From: Fibrobacteria bacterium
GTDB taxonomy: Bacteria > Fibrobacterota > Fibrobacteria > UBA11236
DNA length: 46,891 nt
Direction of reading: 5' to 3'
Assembly: GCA_021155885.1 (NCBI GenBank)
Contig: JAJNBB010000013.1
Coordinates: 1-46,891, forward strand
Shown: positions 33,880-43,713 of the stretch, one piece after another
Numbering within the stretch: the first letter of the stretch is position 1
Layout: every line of letters starts with the position of its first letter
The notes under the pieces: generated by a model
Database searches by the model: none
What the model was told of the DNA's origin: nothing
What the model saw: the letters and a program-made list of their open reading frames with translations, nothing else
Position numbers and translations under genes: made by a program

Positions 33880-33937
33880 TACTGCTATTAAGTGCAGTAT
33901 AACTAAACGGATGACAAAGTGAAGTATCATTTTTCAC
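33880..33937 (-). promoter_or_regulatory. Promoter with two overlapping inverted repeats
   Basis: Reading on the minus strand, TTCACT (33918-33923), a 16-base spacer and TATACT (33896-33901) make a good sigma70-type promoter. One inverted repeat, TACTGC-8-GCAGTA (33880-33899), overlaps the -10 and start region. Another, GTGAA-9-TTCAC (33919-33937), overlaps the -35. Operators placed this way usually bind a repressor. The promoter points to the excisionase-integrase pair. Confidence 0.55.
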
Positions 33938-34237
33938 AGATTTTAGGCATTTATGAGATTTTATAATTAATTGTTTGAACAAATGAACTGCGATTGGCCC
34001 TGGCTGTGAATCTATGAGGGACGAGGGTCCGGATCCCGAGCGGTGCATGCGATCAAGGTAGGCGGCCCGCCCCGCTTTTTACCAAGAGAAACAGTGACGC
34101 GCGTGATTAGTGATTCTGAATTCCCGGGACGCTCCCGTCGAAAACGCGCGCGCCGCGGCGAAGAAGCGCATGATTACCATTAATATTGTTTGTAATTCTA
34201 TTCGATAATTTATTTCGGTTTCGCGCCGGCCCGGAGT
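33938..34237. other. Gene-poor, locally AT-rich stretch
   Basis: Between the promoter above and the leader of the 34278 gene I see no credible gene on either strand. AT-rich patches (33950-33985 and 34170-34225) alternate with GC-rich bits, unlike the flanking coding DNA. No tRNA, att-like direct repeat or origin-type iterons were found. It may contain the promoter of the rightward surface-protein cluster. Confidence 0.5.
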
Positions 34238-34260
34238 AGGTTTCCCCCATGGGAAAACCT
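34238..34260. promoter_or_regulatory. 23-bp near-palindrome in the leader of the 34278 gene
   Basis: AGGTTTCCCCCATGGGAAAACCT is self-complementary at nearly every position and ends eight bases before the CGGAG ribosome site of the next gene. It may be a leader hairpin or an operator. Confidence 0.5.
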
Positions 34261-34277
34261 TCAACCCCGGAGCGGTT

Positions 34278-35924
34278 ATGAAATTCAAGATCTTGTCGGC
34301 CCTGCTTCTGGGCCTGGCGGCGTGGCCGCTCCAGGCCCAGGAGGACTATAGCCAGTGGGCGTTCTCGCGCGGCATCGCGATCAACACCAATGCCACCGGC
34401 GCCAACGTGGCTTCCTCCAATGCGTATGATTTTCCCCTGCTGATCCGCCTCACCAAGGCGCAGGGAGAGGTGTTCGCGAATTCCAGGGCCAACGGCGCCG
34501 ACATCCGCTTCACCCTCGAGGACGGGGTCACCCGTTTGCCGCACCAGATCGAGCGTTGGGATTCCGTGAACCAGGTCGCCGCCATCTGGGTGCGCACGAC
34601 CATATACGGCTCGGATTGGACTCCCACCGGGATCCGCATGTATTGGGGAAATGGCATGGCGGCCGACAGTTCGAGCGGCCCCAAGGTGTTCAACGACGCC
34701 AACGGCTTCCGCGCGGTCTGGCACATGGGCAATAAATTCACCATTCCCGACCGCGCGAACGCGGTCGCCTCCGCCGGCGGCGGCGGCACCCTCATGCGGC
34801 GGGATCAGATGCTGGCCGTGACGCCCACGCCCGGACTCATTGGCTTCGCGGACTCTCTTCGGGGCAACGGCCTCGGGGACGACGGCGACCATTTGCAGGT
34901 CGGGACGCTTCTCGCTCCGGGCGGCGACGGTAGCGCCACGCTTACTATGTGGGTCAAACCGGACGCAGGCGGAGCCAGCACCCTCGCCTTTTTCGGCAAC
35001 TCCGGCGCCAACGACATTTTCAGCCTGGGCCGTTCCGCCAGCGGCAAGGTCATGGCGCGCATCAAGGGAGCCTCGGACCGCACGGTGTACGGTCCCGATG
35101 CAAGCCTGACGCCGGGCGAGTGGCAGATGATCGCCGCGGTCACCAACGGCAGCACGCTCACCCTGTATCGCAATGGCGTGCAGATCGCCAGCGGCACCGG
35201 TTCCAATTTCACCAACGTCAGCCGCTCCCTGAACTTCATCGGCAGATCCGGGATCACCAGCGACAGCGCCTTCGGCGGCCTGATCGACGAGGTGACCCTG
35301 TCGAAAGTGGCGCGCTCGGCGGAGTGGATCCGCCTGGCCTATGAAACCCAGCGTCCCGAAAATTCGGCCGTGACCATCGGCGCCTTGATAACCGGGGCCT
35401 TGGACATTCCCTACCTCCACTCCAACGAGATCCGTCTGGGAAACCCCGCCAATTACGTCCATGCCGAGCATCTCTCCTGGAGATCGCGCATGGTCGACGG
35501 AATGCCCGGGGATGATAACGAACTGCAAGTTTACGCCTCCGCCATCTACCTGAACCGGAACGCGCCGGAGGGAACGGTTACCACGATGCTCAGCCCCCAA
35601 AGCATCCATACCCCTCGCATCTATGCGACGGAGGTAGTCTCCACCCCGAAGTGGGAGGTTCCCGACTACGTCTTCGAAAAGGATTACGTGCGTCGCAGCC
35701 TGGGAGATCTCGAGGCCTTCGTGCGCGAGCACAAGCACCTGCCCGATATCCCGAGCGCTTCGGAGATGAAGAAGGGCGTCGATCTCGCCGAGCTGAACCT
35801 GCGCCTGTTGAAGTCCGTGGAGGAACTCTCGCTCCACGTGATCGACCTGGCCAAGGATCTCAGCGCCCAGAAACACCACAGCGCGGAACTGGAAAAGAAG
35901 GTTCTCGCGCTCAAGGCCGACTAG
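34278..35924 (+). CDS. Secreted DUF2341/LamG-type surface protein with C-terminal chaperone-like domain
   Basis: 548 residues with a clean signal peptide (1-20, ending WPLQA) and GGAG before the ATG. Residues ~22-150 match the DUF2341 pattern (NAYDFPLLIRLT ... IRMYWGNGMA). Residues ~155-365 are a LamG/concanavalin-type fold (TLTMWVKPDAGG, LTLYRNGVQIASGTG, GLIDEVTLSKVARS). From ~375 the protein changes to a segment ending VPDYVFEKDYVRRSLGDLEAF, EHKHLPDIPSASEM and LAELNLRLLKSVEEL, the terminal module found after tail-spike-like chaperone domains in Bacteroidota and Fibrobacterota, finishing in a coiled coil. It probably trimerises at the cell surface. It leads a same-strand cluster with OmpH, a lipoprotein and two RHS proteins. 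Confidence 0.85.
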   Translation: MKFKILSALLLGLAAWPLQAQEDYSQWAFSRGIAINTNATGANVASSNAYDFPLLIRLTKAQGEVFANSRANGADIRFTLEDGVTRLPHQIERWDSVNQVAAIWVRTTIYGSDWTPTGIRMYWGNGMAADSSSGPKVFNDANGFRAVWHMGNKFTIPDRANAVASAGGGGTLMRRDQMLAVTPTPGLIGFADSLRGNGLGDDGDHLQVGTLLAPGGDGSATLTMWVKPDAGGASTLAFFGNSGANDIFSLGRSASGKVMARIKGASDRTVYGPDASLTPGEWQMIAAVTNGSTLTLYRNGVQIASGTGSNFTNVSRSLNFIGRSGITSDSAFGGLIDEVTLSKVARSAEWIRLAYETQRPENSAVTIGALITGALDIPYLHSNEIRLGNPANYVHAEHLSWRSRMVDGMPGDDNELQVYASAIYLNRNAPEGTVTTMLSPQSIHTPRIYATEVVSTPKWEVPDYVFEKDYVRRSLGDLEAFVREHKHLPDIPSASEMKKGVDLAELNLRLLKSVEELSLHVIDLAKDLSAQKHHSAELEKKVLALKAD

Positions 35925-35996
35925 AAGCCCGAAAGGATCGCGGGCAGCCGCCTGTCCGCTCCGGAAAAAACACCCCGAACCGAAAGGACGTTTGAC

Positions 35997-36599
35997 ATGA
36001 AACCCTGGATACTTCCCGCCCTCTCCCTGGCCGTCGCGCTCGCGGCGCTGACGCTTTCCTGGACCCACCGCGGGCCGCGCATCGCCTATGCCGAAACCTC
36101 CGCGCTGGTCACCGAGTTCGAAGGATCGCTCAAGGCGCGCAAGGAATTCGAAGCCCTTCAGCAGGAATGGGACAAGAACCTGGACTTGCTGAACGACTCG
36201 CTTCTCGCCGCCGCGAGCCGCATGAAGGCCGGCTATGACAAGGCTCCCGCCGCGGAACGCGCGCGCATGCGCGCCGATCTCGAGGCGCGCAACCAGGAAA
36301 TGCAGCGCTACGCCAACGCCGTTCGCAAGATGTCCCAGGAGAAGCAGGAGGCGCTGATGGAGCCCGTGCTGAAGAAGGTGAACAGCTACCTGGATCTGTG
36401 GGGCCGCGAGCACGGTTACGACCTGGTGCTGGGCACCACCAACGGGGGCAATATCCTCCAGGCCGATACCCGGCTCAACGTGACGCGCCGGGTGTTGGAC
36501 GAAATGAATGCGCATTATCGCGACCTTCCGGAGGCCACGCCCCCGAAGAAGAAGGACGCCGACGCCCTTTCGGCCGTGACGCCGGCCAAGGCCCGCTGA
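35997..36599 (+). CDS. OmpH/Skp-family periplasmic chaperone
   Basis: 200 residues with an N-terminal signal or anchor helix (ILPALSLAVALAALTLSW). The body fits the FCB-type OmpH family: IAYAETSALVTEFEG, KEFEALQQEWDKNLDLLND, a long charged helical hairpin (about 65-125), and the diagnostic end YGYDLVLGTT-like segment (HGYDLVLGTTNGGNILQAD) followed by VTRRVLDEMNAHY. Skp proteins are trimeric holdases that escort outer-membrane proteins. The usual gene lies by bamA; here it sits in a surface-protein cluster, suggesting a dedicated copy serving its neighbours. The Ala/Lys/Pro-rich C-terminal 20 residues are probably disordered. Confidence 0.87.
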   Translation: MKPWILPALSLAVALAALTLSWTHRGPRIAYAETSALVTEFEGSLKARKEFEALQQEWDKNLDLLNDSLLAAASRMKAGYDKAPAAERARMRADLEARNQEMQRYANAVRKMSQEKQEALMEPVLKKVNSYLDLWGREHGYDLVLGTTNGGNILQADTRLNVTRRVLDEMNAHYRDLPEATPPKKKDADALSAVTPAKAR

Positions 36600-36609
36600 G
36601 GATCGACGC

Positions 36610-37233
36610 ATGACGCGCCTCCTTCCTTTCGCCCTGCTGGCGGGACTCGCGTTTCTCGCGGGGTGCCGGTCTCCCCGGGTAGGGGAACTGGCCCGCGAGA
36701 TGCGAGGCCCCGCCTACGCGCGCACGCTCACGACGCCGCACCACGTTCTGGAGGTGCGGTATTTGCCCCGGGCCTTGCGGCTCGCGGGAGAATTCGGGCT
36801 GTCCGACTCGACCCGCCTCACCCCCGCGCTCCGAGACAGCCTGGCGGAACTCAGCGGCGCGGCGGAACTGGTTTTCGTGATGCGGCTGGCGCCCAAAGAC
36901 GAGGAGGCGGATCCGACGTTCGCCAACGACGTGGTGTATGGGAGGCTGAGCGGCTATGCGAGCTACGCGGAGGCGCAGCAGGCCTATGCCTCGGGCTTTC
37001 AGGAACGCATTTGGCTCGAGGCGGACGGGCGCAAGATCCCGCTGGCCGGCTACCAGATGGAAAACAGCTATGGGATGTCGCCCGCGCGCACGTTCCTGCT
37101 GTCCTTCCCGGAATTCGGCGCGCTTCGGAAGGCCCGGACCGTGCAACTCGTACTGGACGACATCGTGCCGGGCATGGCCCGTCAAAAGATCACCTGGAAA
37201 CTGCCTGTGGGGAAATATGACGACGCGATTTAA
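36610..37233 (+). CDS. Lipoprotein of unknown function (207 aa)
   Basis: Ten bases after ompH begins a lipoprotein with signal MTRLLPFALLAGLAFLAGC (Cys19). The mature part is mixed alpha/beta (LAELSGAAELVFVMRLAPKDEEADPTFANDVVYGRLSGY, LAGYQMENSYGMSPARTFLLSFP, ARTVQLVLDDIVPGMARQKITWKLP). I do not recognise a family. Its end overlaps the start of the giant RHS-like gene by 17 bases, so the two are translationally coupled and probably work together, for example as an outer-membrane anchor or export partner for the RHS protein. That role is inferred from arrangement only. Confidence 0.78.
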   Translation: MTRLLPFALLAGLAFLAGCRSPRVGELAREMRGPAYARTLTTPHHVLEVRYLPRALRLAGEFGLSDSTRLTPALRDSLAELSGAAELVFVMRLAPKDEEADPTFANDVVYGRLSGYASYAEAQQAYASGFQERIWLEADGRKIPLAGYQMENSYGMSPARTFLLSFPEFGALRKARTVQLVLDDIVPGMARQKITWKLPVGKYDDAI

Positions 37234-40200
37234 AACCTGGAAGAAAACCCTGCTGCTGCTGGCGGCGGTTCCCGGCCTGTGCCTCGCCCTGAGCAGCGGC
37301 CCCGCCATGCCCGAATACAACGACTTCGAGTCCGTCGAGAATCCCGACATGGTGAACCTCTCCACCGGCGACTTCTCCTACTCCATCCCGGTCATGACCG
37401 TTCCCGGTCCGGGACTGGGTTTTCCCCTGAACTTGAGCTACCACGCCGGGATCACCCCCGAGCAGGAAGCCTCCTGGGTGGGCCTCGGCTGGAACCTGCA
37501 GGCCGGCGCAGTGACTCGCCAGATCAACAACCTGCCCGATGACTTCAAGGGAACGCTCATCGAGGAACGTGTCAAGAGCCAGCACATCCACGGCTGGTAT
37601 GCCTCCGCTTCATGGGGACCCGCCACGGTGGGAATTTCGTGGGACACCGAGGTTGGCACGGGAGGCATGGTGGGCATCGGGCTCAAGATTCCCAGCACGC
37701 CCTTCGGAGTAGGCGTCCAGGCGGGCGTGAATGGCGTGTTTGAGGGCATCGGCATCTCGTTATCCGCCGGCATTCCGGTCGGCCCCGCAGGGCCCGGAGG
37801 CCTTCAGGGCGGGGCCAATATGTCCATCGGAGTGCATTCCAAGCGGGGCGTTACGCAGGGCATTTCCGCGTCGGCGTCCATCAAGCAGGGCTCCGGCCCC
37901 GACAACAAATACTTCTCCAGCAATAGCCTTTCCTTGGGCAGCATCGGGGTTTCGCTTTCGTCGAAAACCGGGGTCAGCGCTGGTGCCAGCGCGGGTATGG
38001 GGGCATCCTCCAGTGCTTCGCTGAAGGGAAATGTGTTTAGCACGTCGAGTTCCGGTTTCCTGCCTGTACCCACTCCCTGGGGACCCGTCATGCTGGGGTG
38101 GGGCACGTGGGACGTATACATCGACGGCCTCCAGGAGGACCGCTATTACGGGTTCCTCCATCTGGACACCGCCAGCATGGGCTGCCGGTCGAGCGACCCC
38201 GCCTCCTGCTATCGCACCACGGAACAGTACGAGGATCGGTGCAAGGGCTGCGAGACGAAATACCGCAACAAGAAAATGGACTATAATAACGGCGAGGAGT
38301 ATTCCCTGCTGGCGGACGAGTCGCAGGAGCACTGGTTCCAGATGGGATACACCGGCGAGGACATCTATGCCGTGCAAACCCAGGGCATGTCCGGTTCCTT
38401 CAAGCCTTATCGCCCCGAGGACGGCGACTACTACTCCTTCCTTTCCAACCAGGATTACAACTATCAGGCGACTTGCCTCGGATTCGCCGGCTGGCTCGGG
38501 AGGAAGTGCCGGCGCATCTCAACGACGGAATACGAAAAGATGATGGAAGGCGGGTTCACATTAAGCTCCGTTTTCCTTAGCCAGCGCAACCTTCACTCCA
38601 CGAATTCATCCAGATACGAGAATCTCGTGTGGCGTTTCAATGAGGAATCGGGCGGAGGATTGTACACGAACCCCGCGAACCGCGACACCGGAGCGGTGGT
38701 GGCCGCCGCGTCGAAAAAGATCGAGCCCCTATACAATGCGAACAAGAAGATCGCGGGCTGGGTTCTCACGAGCGTGGATGGCGTGCGGTACATCTACGGG
38801 TACGCGCAGTACAACTATTTCCTCCAGAACATTTCCAGCGCCGAGGCCAACCTTTCCAACTGGACGCGGCGCGAGACTCCGGCCTACGCTTACGCTTGGC
38901 TCCTGAAGGCGATACTCTCGCCGGATTATGTGGCCACGGCTGGCGGGACCCGCGACACTGTTGAAGGCGTCACCGGACCGGTCCGGTACCCCAAGCAGGG
39001 CGACATCGGCGGGTGGGTGCTGTTCAAGTATACTCCCCGACAAACAGCCGGGTGGATGTCTCCCGTAGGCCGGGTGAGCGACCCGACCTCCTTCAGCGTC
39101 GGCGCGAAGATTCCAAGCTCTTCTCTCCCCAAGCCGGAGGGATATACGGCCTCGCTGGGCATCAAGAGCATCGCCTACCTCGACACCGTCGAAACGCCCA
39201 CGCACTTCGCGCGGATGGACATCGCGGCGGAGGGGCGTGACGATGCCATCCCGCCACTGCTCGACAGCCTGGGGTTCAACGCGGATTACCAGAGCCTCGG
39301 GTCCGTGAGCCCCTCGCTTTCCTGCCCCTTAAACACCCTAGTCCTTCAGCGGTTCGATTACCGCATCAAGGTCCCCAAAGAGGATCTTCCCGACAATACG
39401 CCCGTCTCCATTGTCATCCGGAGAAAAAGCTGGGTGATCAAGAAGAAATACGACAGCTTCTGGTATAAGGTTTTGAACGTCGAGCCGATCCCTTATTGCA
39501 AGGAGACGACGAAGGAAGAAATCGTCCATACGGCGCAGGTGGACAACGATTTTGGAGACGCCCAGAACTACTGGATCGATTTGCCGCAGGCTACCACCGA
39601 GATATCCCACGTGCGCGTCGTGCTGGGCGGGAGCGAAAACGCCCCGGGATCGGCCTCCCGCCTGTCCTATCTGAAGGGAATCACGCTGTACAACAAAGCC
39701 ACCGGGACGGAGGTTTCCGCCGTTCGGTTCACCTACAACTACTCCCTCGCGACGGAGACGCCCAACAGCGAAAGCTCCCTTCTTACGGATGACGGAGGGT
39801 ACAAGGGGCGCTTGACCTTGAAGTCGGTCCATCTCGGCGCGACGTCGGGCGGTCCATGGAACCCGCCCTATCTCTTCGACTACCACGACGTCAACACAGC
39901 CTACAACGCCGACAAGAAAGACTATTGGGGCTATTACTGCAACACGTGCAGCCAAAGCAAGCGCGTCCCGGACGGCAGCGCGGCGAAATGGAACCTGAAG
40001 CGCGTCACCACACCGGCTGGAGGCGAGATCGAGGTGGCTTACGAGCCCAAGCGGATCCACTACTCCGAGGCGATCCCGACAGTCTTCGACGGTGATGACG
40101 TAGGCCAATACTTTACCGTGGATAATCAGACTCTCACGGTGAACAACGATGTCGGCAACGCGCGCGGGTTACCCTTCGATGCCCGTCCGCTGATCGACGC

Positions 40201-43200
40201 CCGGCGGATCCCGCAGGAGGTCGCCACCAATTTCCATTCCAAGTACGTGTCCTTCGTCGGGCGTTTCGACCTGCGGCATAACAGCGAAGATATCGCCAAC
40301 ATGAATTTGCATTCGGTCATCACGCGCCTGGGAACCCCATCCTACTACTTGCTGGAGATGCCGGGTCTATTCGCGCAGATGGGTTCTGACAAAAGGTTGT
40401 ACTACGGCCTCACCGACCCGTCTACGGTTTCAGGCGCGACGACGCTGACTTCGTCGCGCGTCTCCTGTCCCTCAGGCTGGTCCTGCAGCCGCTACGTGGG
40501 CCTGACCTCCACATCCGCCTTCACGGACGTGAAGTATCTCCACGCACGAAAGGACTATTTCGGCCCTCCTTTGAGTCAATATCTGTTCCATGCGATCTGG
40601 AAGGATCCCATTTGGGCCCGCCTGTGGGCGGTGTACGAATCCAATCCCACCCCCACGGCGGATGCCGCCCCATTCGGAGGAGGCGTGCGGGTATCCCGCG
40701 TGACCTTCGTGGAACCTCTGACCTCGCGACAGCACTCTATTCGCTACAGTTACGACGAGGGCGCCACGCCCACGCAACCGGGAACCCTATCGAACTACTC
40801 CCTAGGCATTCGTGCGTCGCAAGTCAGCGGAGAAAAAGCCTATCTGGGGAGCCCGAACGTGCTTTACGGCAAGGTTCGCACTTCACACTATGTGGGCGAA
40901 GCCTTCCAGTACGCCTCCGAGTACCGGTTCATCACTAGCAAGGACCTGCCCGTGCTGATTCGGTCGTCCAAGGTTTCCACGACCGGCCTGCATTCGCAAG
41001 TGCGCATCCTGGACCGTTCCGCCCTCTGGGGCAGCCTGTGGCGCAAGACGGACTATACCGGCTCAAACGCCGTAGCGCGCGTCGAAAAGACGAAGTGGTC
41101 CGCCCGATTGAACGACACCTGGAAAAGTCTGCTGGGCCTTACCGGCACCGACCTTAACCTGGTCAAGGACGGGGAGACGGTACTGGAGGCCAACGACACG
41201 GAGATGAAGGTTTTTGCCGCCAACTCCGTTCAGTCCCAGTATTTCGGCGTCTCGCAGAAACTCTGGAGCAACCGGTTCGTGCCTTGGCAATGCGATGCGC
41301 TTGAGGAGGAGAACAAGCAAGCCTGCATTCTCAGCGCGGGCGGCGTCCAATCGACTCAAATCGGCGTTATCCGCATCGCGCCGTTCGTGCGCCGTTCGAC
41401 CATCACCCAGGACGGCCTGCCGCAGGCCACGGAGAACAATCTCTTCGACTTCCTCACGGCCGAGCCGCTGCTTCAGATCCAACGGAACCGCAAACCCAAC
41501 GGGTCCGACGAGTACTACGCGACGCTGAAATCGCTGACCCACCATCATGAAGCCGCCGACGCCGTCTACGCCGGCATGAAGGCCCGCAACATGCTTTCGC
41601 AGGAGTTCTCCACCACGGTGTTCCGCTTCGACTCCGATCCCGCTTCGAAGGACTTCACCAGCCTGCCTTCCGGTGATCTGCGCAAGGTGGTCGCCTCGGA
41701 ATTCACGACCTGGAAAGACGCCAAGGCCGGCGATAGCGTCCAATACCGCAAGTACGAGACCTTCAACCTGAAGGACACAGTGGGCTACATGTTCGCTTTG
41801 CCGACTCCTTCCACCGAGACGCATCCCCACTACCGATCCGGCGGCAAATACGAGGAGTACGATGCTTTCGGACACCCGGTGGATTTCAAGAACGCCCTCG
41901 GCGTGCATAACGCGCAGATCTTCGGGTATGGCGAGGCCTTGCCCACGGCCTTCGCGGCGAACGCCAAGCGTGATCAAGTGTATTACCAGAGCTTTGAATT
42001 GACGAACGAGCTCGGCCTGATCGGCGGATGGGGCGTGGTAACTCCGGCACGCTCTTACACGGGATCCCATTCCTTGCTTTCGCGAAATTGTCTGGAGACC
42101 GGAGTCCCCGCCAAGGCGGGGTGCGGCAGCTCCTGGGCGTCGATGTTCCCCCTCCGCGACCTGGAGTTCAACCAGACCTACGTGGCCTCCGCCTGGTACT
42201 ATGACGACTACGCTGGCTCCAATCCCGACAACGTCAACGACTCCACCATTCTTAAGTACGCCACCGACGTGACCCGGCCGGGCATCTTCATCGGCGGAGA
42301 TGGGGCGACGTGCGGCGTGAGCTCGCATCCCAATGGAGCCTTCCATAATCCGGGCAACGAGCCTCCCGCGGCCAACGGAGCCTGGAACGCCGACCAGCGA
42401 GCCACGGGCAGCAAGACATGGAAGCGCATCTGGGTAGAGTTTACTCCCACCTCGGCGAACTGCAGCGGGTCCAAGGTCACCAATGCCCAGGTCTGGCTGT
42501 ATGCCAGCAAGTGGAGGGCGGGATCCGATGTCTACTACGACGAGCTGCGCGTGCGCCCCAAGAAGTCCCTGATGACGACTTATGCCTACAATGATCGGGG
42601 CAACTTGATCTCGACGGCCGATGCCAATGAGATTCCCAAGCACTTTGAGTACGATGTCTTCGGAAATCTCTCCGGCACCCGCGATACAAAGGGAAACCTG
42701 GTCCAGGAGCAGGGCAAGACCCTGGGCCTACGGAAGGTTTCGGCCGGTTTCGATTGGCGCGCTGCGAGCCGTGACACGGTGTGCCACTTCCCGGATTTTT
42801 ACGACGTACGCGGCCGCGAAATCACGGAGGCCTACACCCTGCTGTCGGTCGAGAATACGAAAATCGCGTGGATCAAAAACGACAGCACGTCGCAGAAAGT
42901 CTGCACCGCCGACCGCGGCGGCACCACCCAGGTCCGTTTGCGTACCACCCGTGGCGTTCATACCGTTCCCATCACCGTGGGCGGCGCGGTTTCCAGCATG
43001 CCGGGCACCCAGCTGGCCATGACGGATTTATCCTGCACCTTGTCGGGATACAACATCTGTCAATTCGACCTGACCGCGATCAAGAACCGACTCGCGGCCC
43101 GCGGGGAAACGCCGCGCGGCTGGGTGTTCGATCTTGAGTTCAAGAACGCGAAACAGGCCCCAAGCTATGCGCTCGATTGCTTCATGGGGCATTCTGCGCC

Positions 43201-43702
43201 GCTCGCCATGAAATTCCCTTCGGACGGCGATGGTTGCGACAACTTCCCGGCTCGCGCCTTCCACGTGCGTTTCACGCATTTTGCGGGGGTACCCTCGGGC
43301 CTCGCGGGAACCTTGGCCACCCCCGCGGTGTCGACGAACGACCTAGGCCTTCCATTCGGCCTGTCTCATCAGCGTATCGCCAAGCTCACCAATGGGCCCT
43401 ATCACAGCATCTTGGGCAAGACCACTGTTTTCGACGGGAACTGGCAGGCATTTCCCAGCTATACAGCCTTCAGGAACGCTGCCATTGCAGGCACGCTGGG
43501 GATCAAAACCGTGATCTCACTGGCCCCGAACGAACTGATAGCGCTCGATGCGGCTACTACCGGGAACAACCTGATCGGCCTTCAAATAGCCCATCACGCC
43601 TCACCCGGCATGACGCCGCTGTGCATGATGCCCGTTTGCTCTTCCGGTCATGGGGCAGATAATCCGGCGGCCGTGGCGAAGGTCAGGGTCTGGGCTTACT
43701 AG
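37217..43702 (+). CDS. Giant secreted RHS-like protein, first of a pair (2161 aa)
   Basis: The ATG at 37217 has GGGG upstream and opens a signal peptide (WKKTLLLLAAVPGLCLALS). Residues ~30-110 (VNLSTGDFSYSIPVMTVPG, LNLSYHAGI, ASWVGLGWNLQAGAVTRQ) are the N-terminal module of large RHS/SpvB-type proteins. Residues ~130-285 are a Gly/Ser/Ala-rich, low-complexity beta stretch. A long central region (about 300-1580) is unassigned. Near 1590-1780 a jelly-roll, carbohydrate-binding-like domain precedes only two clear YD repeats (YAYNDRGNLIST, FEYDVFGNLSGTRD; about 1788-1830). The last ~330 residues are cysteine-containing and unknown; no RHS core (RYYDPxxGRF) is present. It may act as shell partner to the next gene, as TcB does with TcC. 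That comparison is inference. Confidence 0.85.
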   Translation: MTTRFKTWKKTLLLLAAVPGLCLALSSGPAMPEYNDFESVENPDMVNLSTGDFSYSIPVMTVPGPGLGFPLNLSYHAGITPEQEASWVGLGWNLQAGAVTRQINNLPDDFKGTLIEERVKSQHIHGWYASASWGPATVGISWDTEVGTGGMVGIGLKIPSTPFGVGVQAGVNGVFEGIGISLSAGIPVGPAGPGGLQGGANMSIGVHSKRGVTQGISASASIKQGSGPDNKYFSSNSLSLGSIGVSLSSKTGVSAGASAGMGASSSASLKGNVFSTSSSGFLPVPTPWGPVMLGWGTWDVYIDGLQEDRYYGFLHLDTASMGCRSSDPASCYRTTEQYEDRCKGCETKYRNKKMDYNNGEEYSLLADESQEHWFQMGYTGEDIYAVQTQGMSGSFKPYRPEDGDYYSFLSNQDYNYQATCLGFAGWLGRKCRRISTTEYEKMMEGGFTLSSVFLSQRNLHSTNSSRYENLVWRFNEESGGGLYTNPANRDTGAVVAAASKKIEPLYNANKKIAGWVLTSVDGVRYIYGYAQYNYFLQNISSAEANLSNWTRRETPAYAYAWLLKAILSPDYVATAGGTRDTVEGVTGPVRYPKQGDIGGWVLFKYTPRQTAGWMSPVGRVSDPTSFSVGAKIPSSSLPKPEGYTASLGIKSIAYLDTVETPTHFARMDIAAEGRDDAIPPLLDSLGFNADYQSLGSVSPSLSCPLNTLVLQRFDYRIKVPKEDLPDNTPVSIVIRRKSWVIKKKYDSFWYKVLNVEPIPYCKETTKEEIVHTAQVDNDFGDAQNYWIDLPQATTEISHVRVVLGGSENAPGSASRLSYLKGITLYNKATGTEVSAVRFTYNYSLATETPNSESSLLTDDGGYKGRLTLKSVHLGATSGGPWNPPYLFDYHDVNTAYNADKKDYWGYYCNTCSQSKRVPDGSAAKWNLKRVTTPAGGEIEVAYEPKRIHYSEAIPTVFDGDDVGQYFTVDNQTLTVNNDVGNARGLPFDARPLIDARRIPQEVATNFHSKYVSFVGRFDLRHNSEDIANMNLHSVITRLGTPSYYLLEMPGLFAQMGSDKRLYYGLTDPSTVSGATTLTSSRVSCPSGWSCSRYVGLTSTSAFTDVKYLHARKDYFGPPLSQYLFHAIWKDPIWARLWAVYESNPTPTADAAPFGGGVRVSRVTFVEPLTSRQHSIRYSYDEGATPTQPGTLSNYSLGIRASQVSGEKAYLGSPNVLYGKVRTSHYVGEAFQYASEYRFITSKDLPVLIRSSKVSTTGLHSQVRILDRSALWGSLWRKTDYTGSNAVARVEKTKWSARLNDTWKSLLGLTGTDLNLVKDGETVLEANDTEMKVFAANSVQSQYFGVSQKLWSNRFVPWQCDALEEENKQACILSAGGVQSTQIGVIRIAPFVRRSTITQDGLPQATENNLFDFLTAEPLLQIQRNRKPNGSDEYYATLKSLTHHHEAADAVYAGMKARNMLSQEFSTTVFRFDSDPASKDFTSLPSGDLRKVVASEFTTWKDAKAGDSVQYRKYETFNLKDTVGYMFALPTPSTETHPHYRSGGKYEEYDAFGHPVDFKNALGVHNAQIFGYGEALPTAFAANAKRDQVYYQSFELTNELGLIGGWGVVTPARSYTGSHSLLSRNCLETGVPAKAGCGSSWASMFPLRDLEFNQTYVASAWYYDDYAGSNPDNVNDSTILKYATDVTRPGIFIGGDGATCGVSSHPNGAFHNPGNEPPAANGAWNADQRATGSKTWKRIWVEFTPTSANCSGSKVTNAQVWLYASKWRAGSDVYYDELRVRPKKSLMTTYAYNDRGNLISTADANEIPKHFEYDVFGNLSGTRDTKGNLVQEQGKTLGLRKVSAGFDWRAASRDTVCHFPDFYDVRGREITEAYTLLSVENTKIAWIKNDSTSQKVCTADRGGTTQVRLRTTRGVHTVPITVGGAVSSMPGTQLAMTDLSCTLSGYNICQFDLTAIKNRLAARGETPRGWVFDLEFKNAKQAPSYALDCFMGHSAPLAMKFPSDGDGCDNFPARAFHVRFTHFAGVPSGLAGTLATPAVSTNDLGLPFGLSHQRIAKLTNGPYHSILGKTTVFDGNWQAFPSYTAFRNAAIAGTLGIKTVISLAPNELIALDAATTGNNLIGLQIAHHASPGMTPLCMMPVCSSGHGADNPAAVAKVRVWAY

Positions 43703-43713
43703 TGGGGGAAACA

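Noticed and set aside
34107-36611. 834-aa minus-strand open frame opposite the LamG-type and OmpH genes
   Set aside because: The plus-strand genes have signal peptides, ribosome sites and domains; the antisense frame has none.
37217-43702. Frameshift splitting one RHS gene into the two giant genes
   Set aside because: The second gene has its own ribosome site, ATG and signal peptide, and the first ends in a complete domain-like region, so two separate proteins are more likely.
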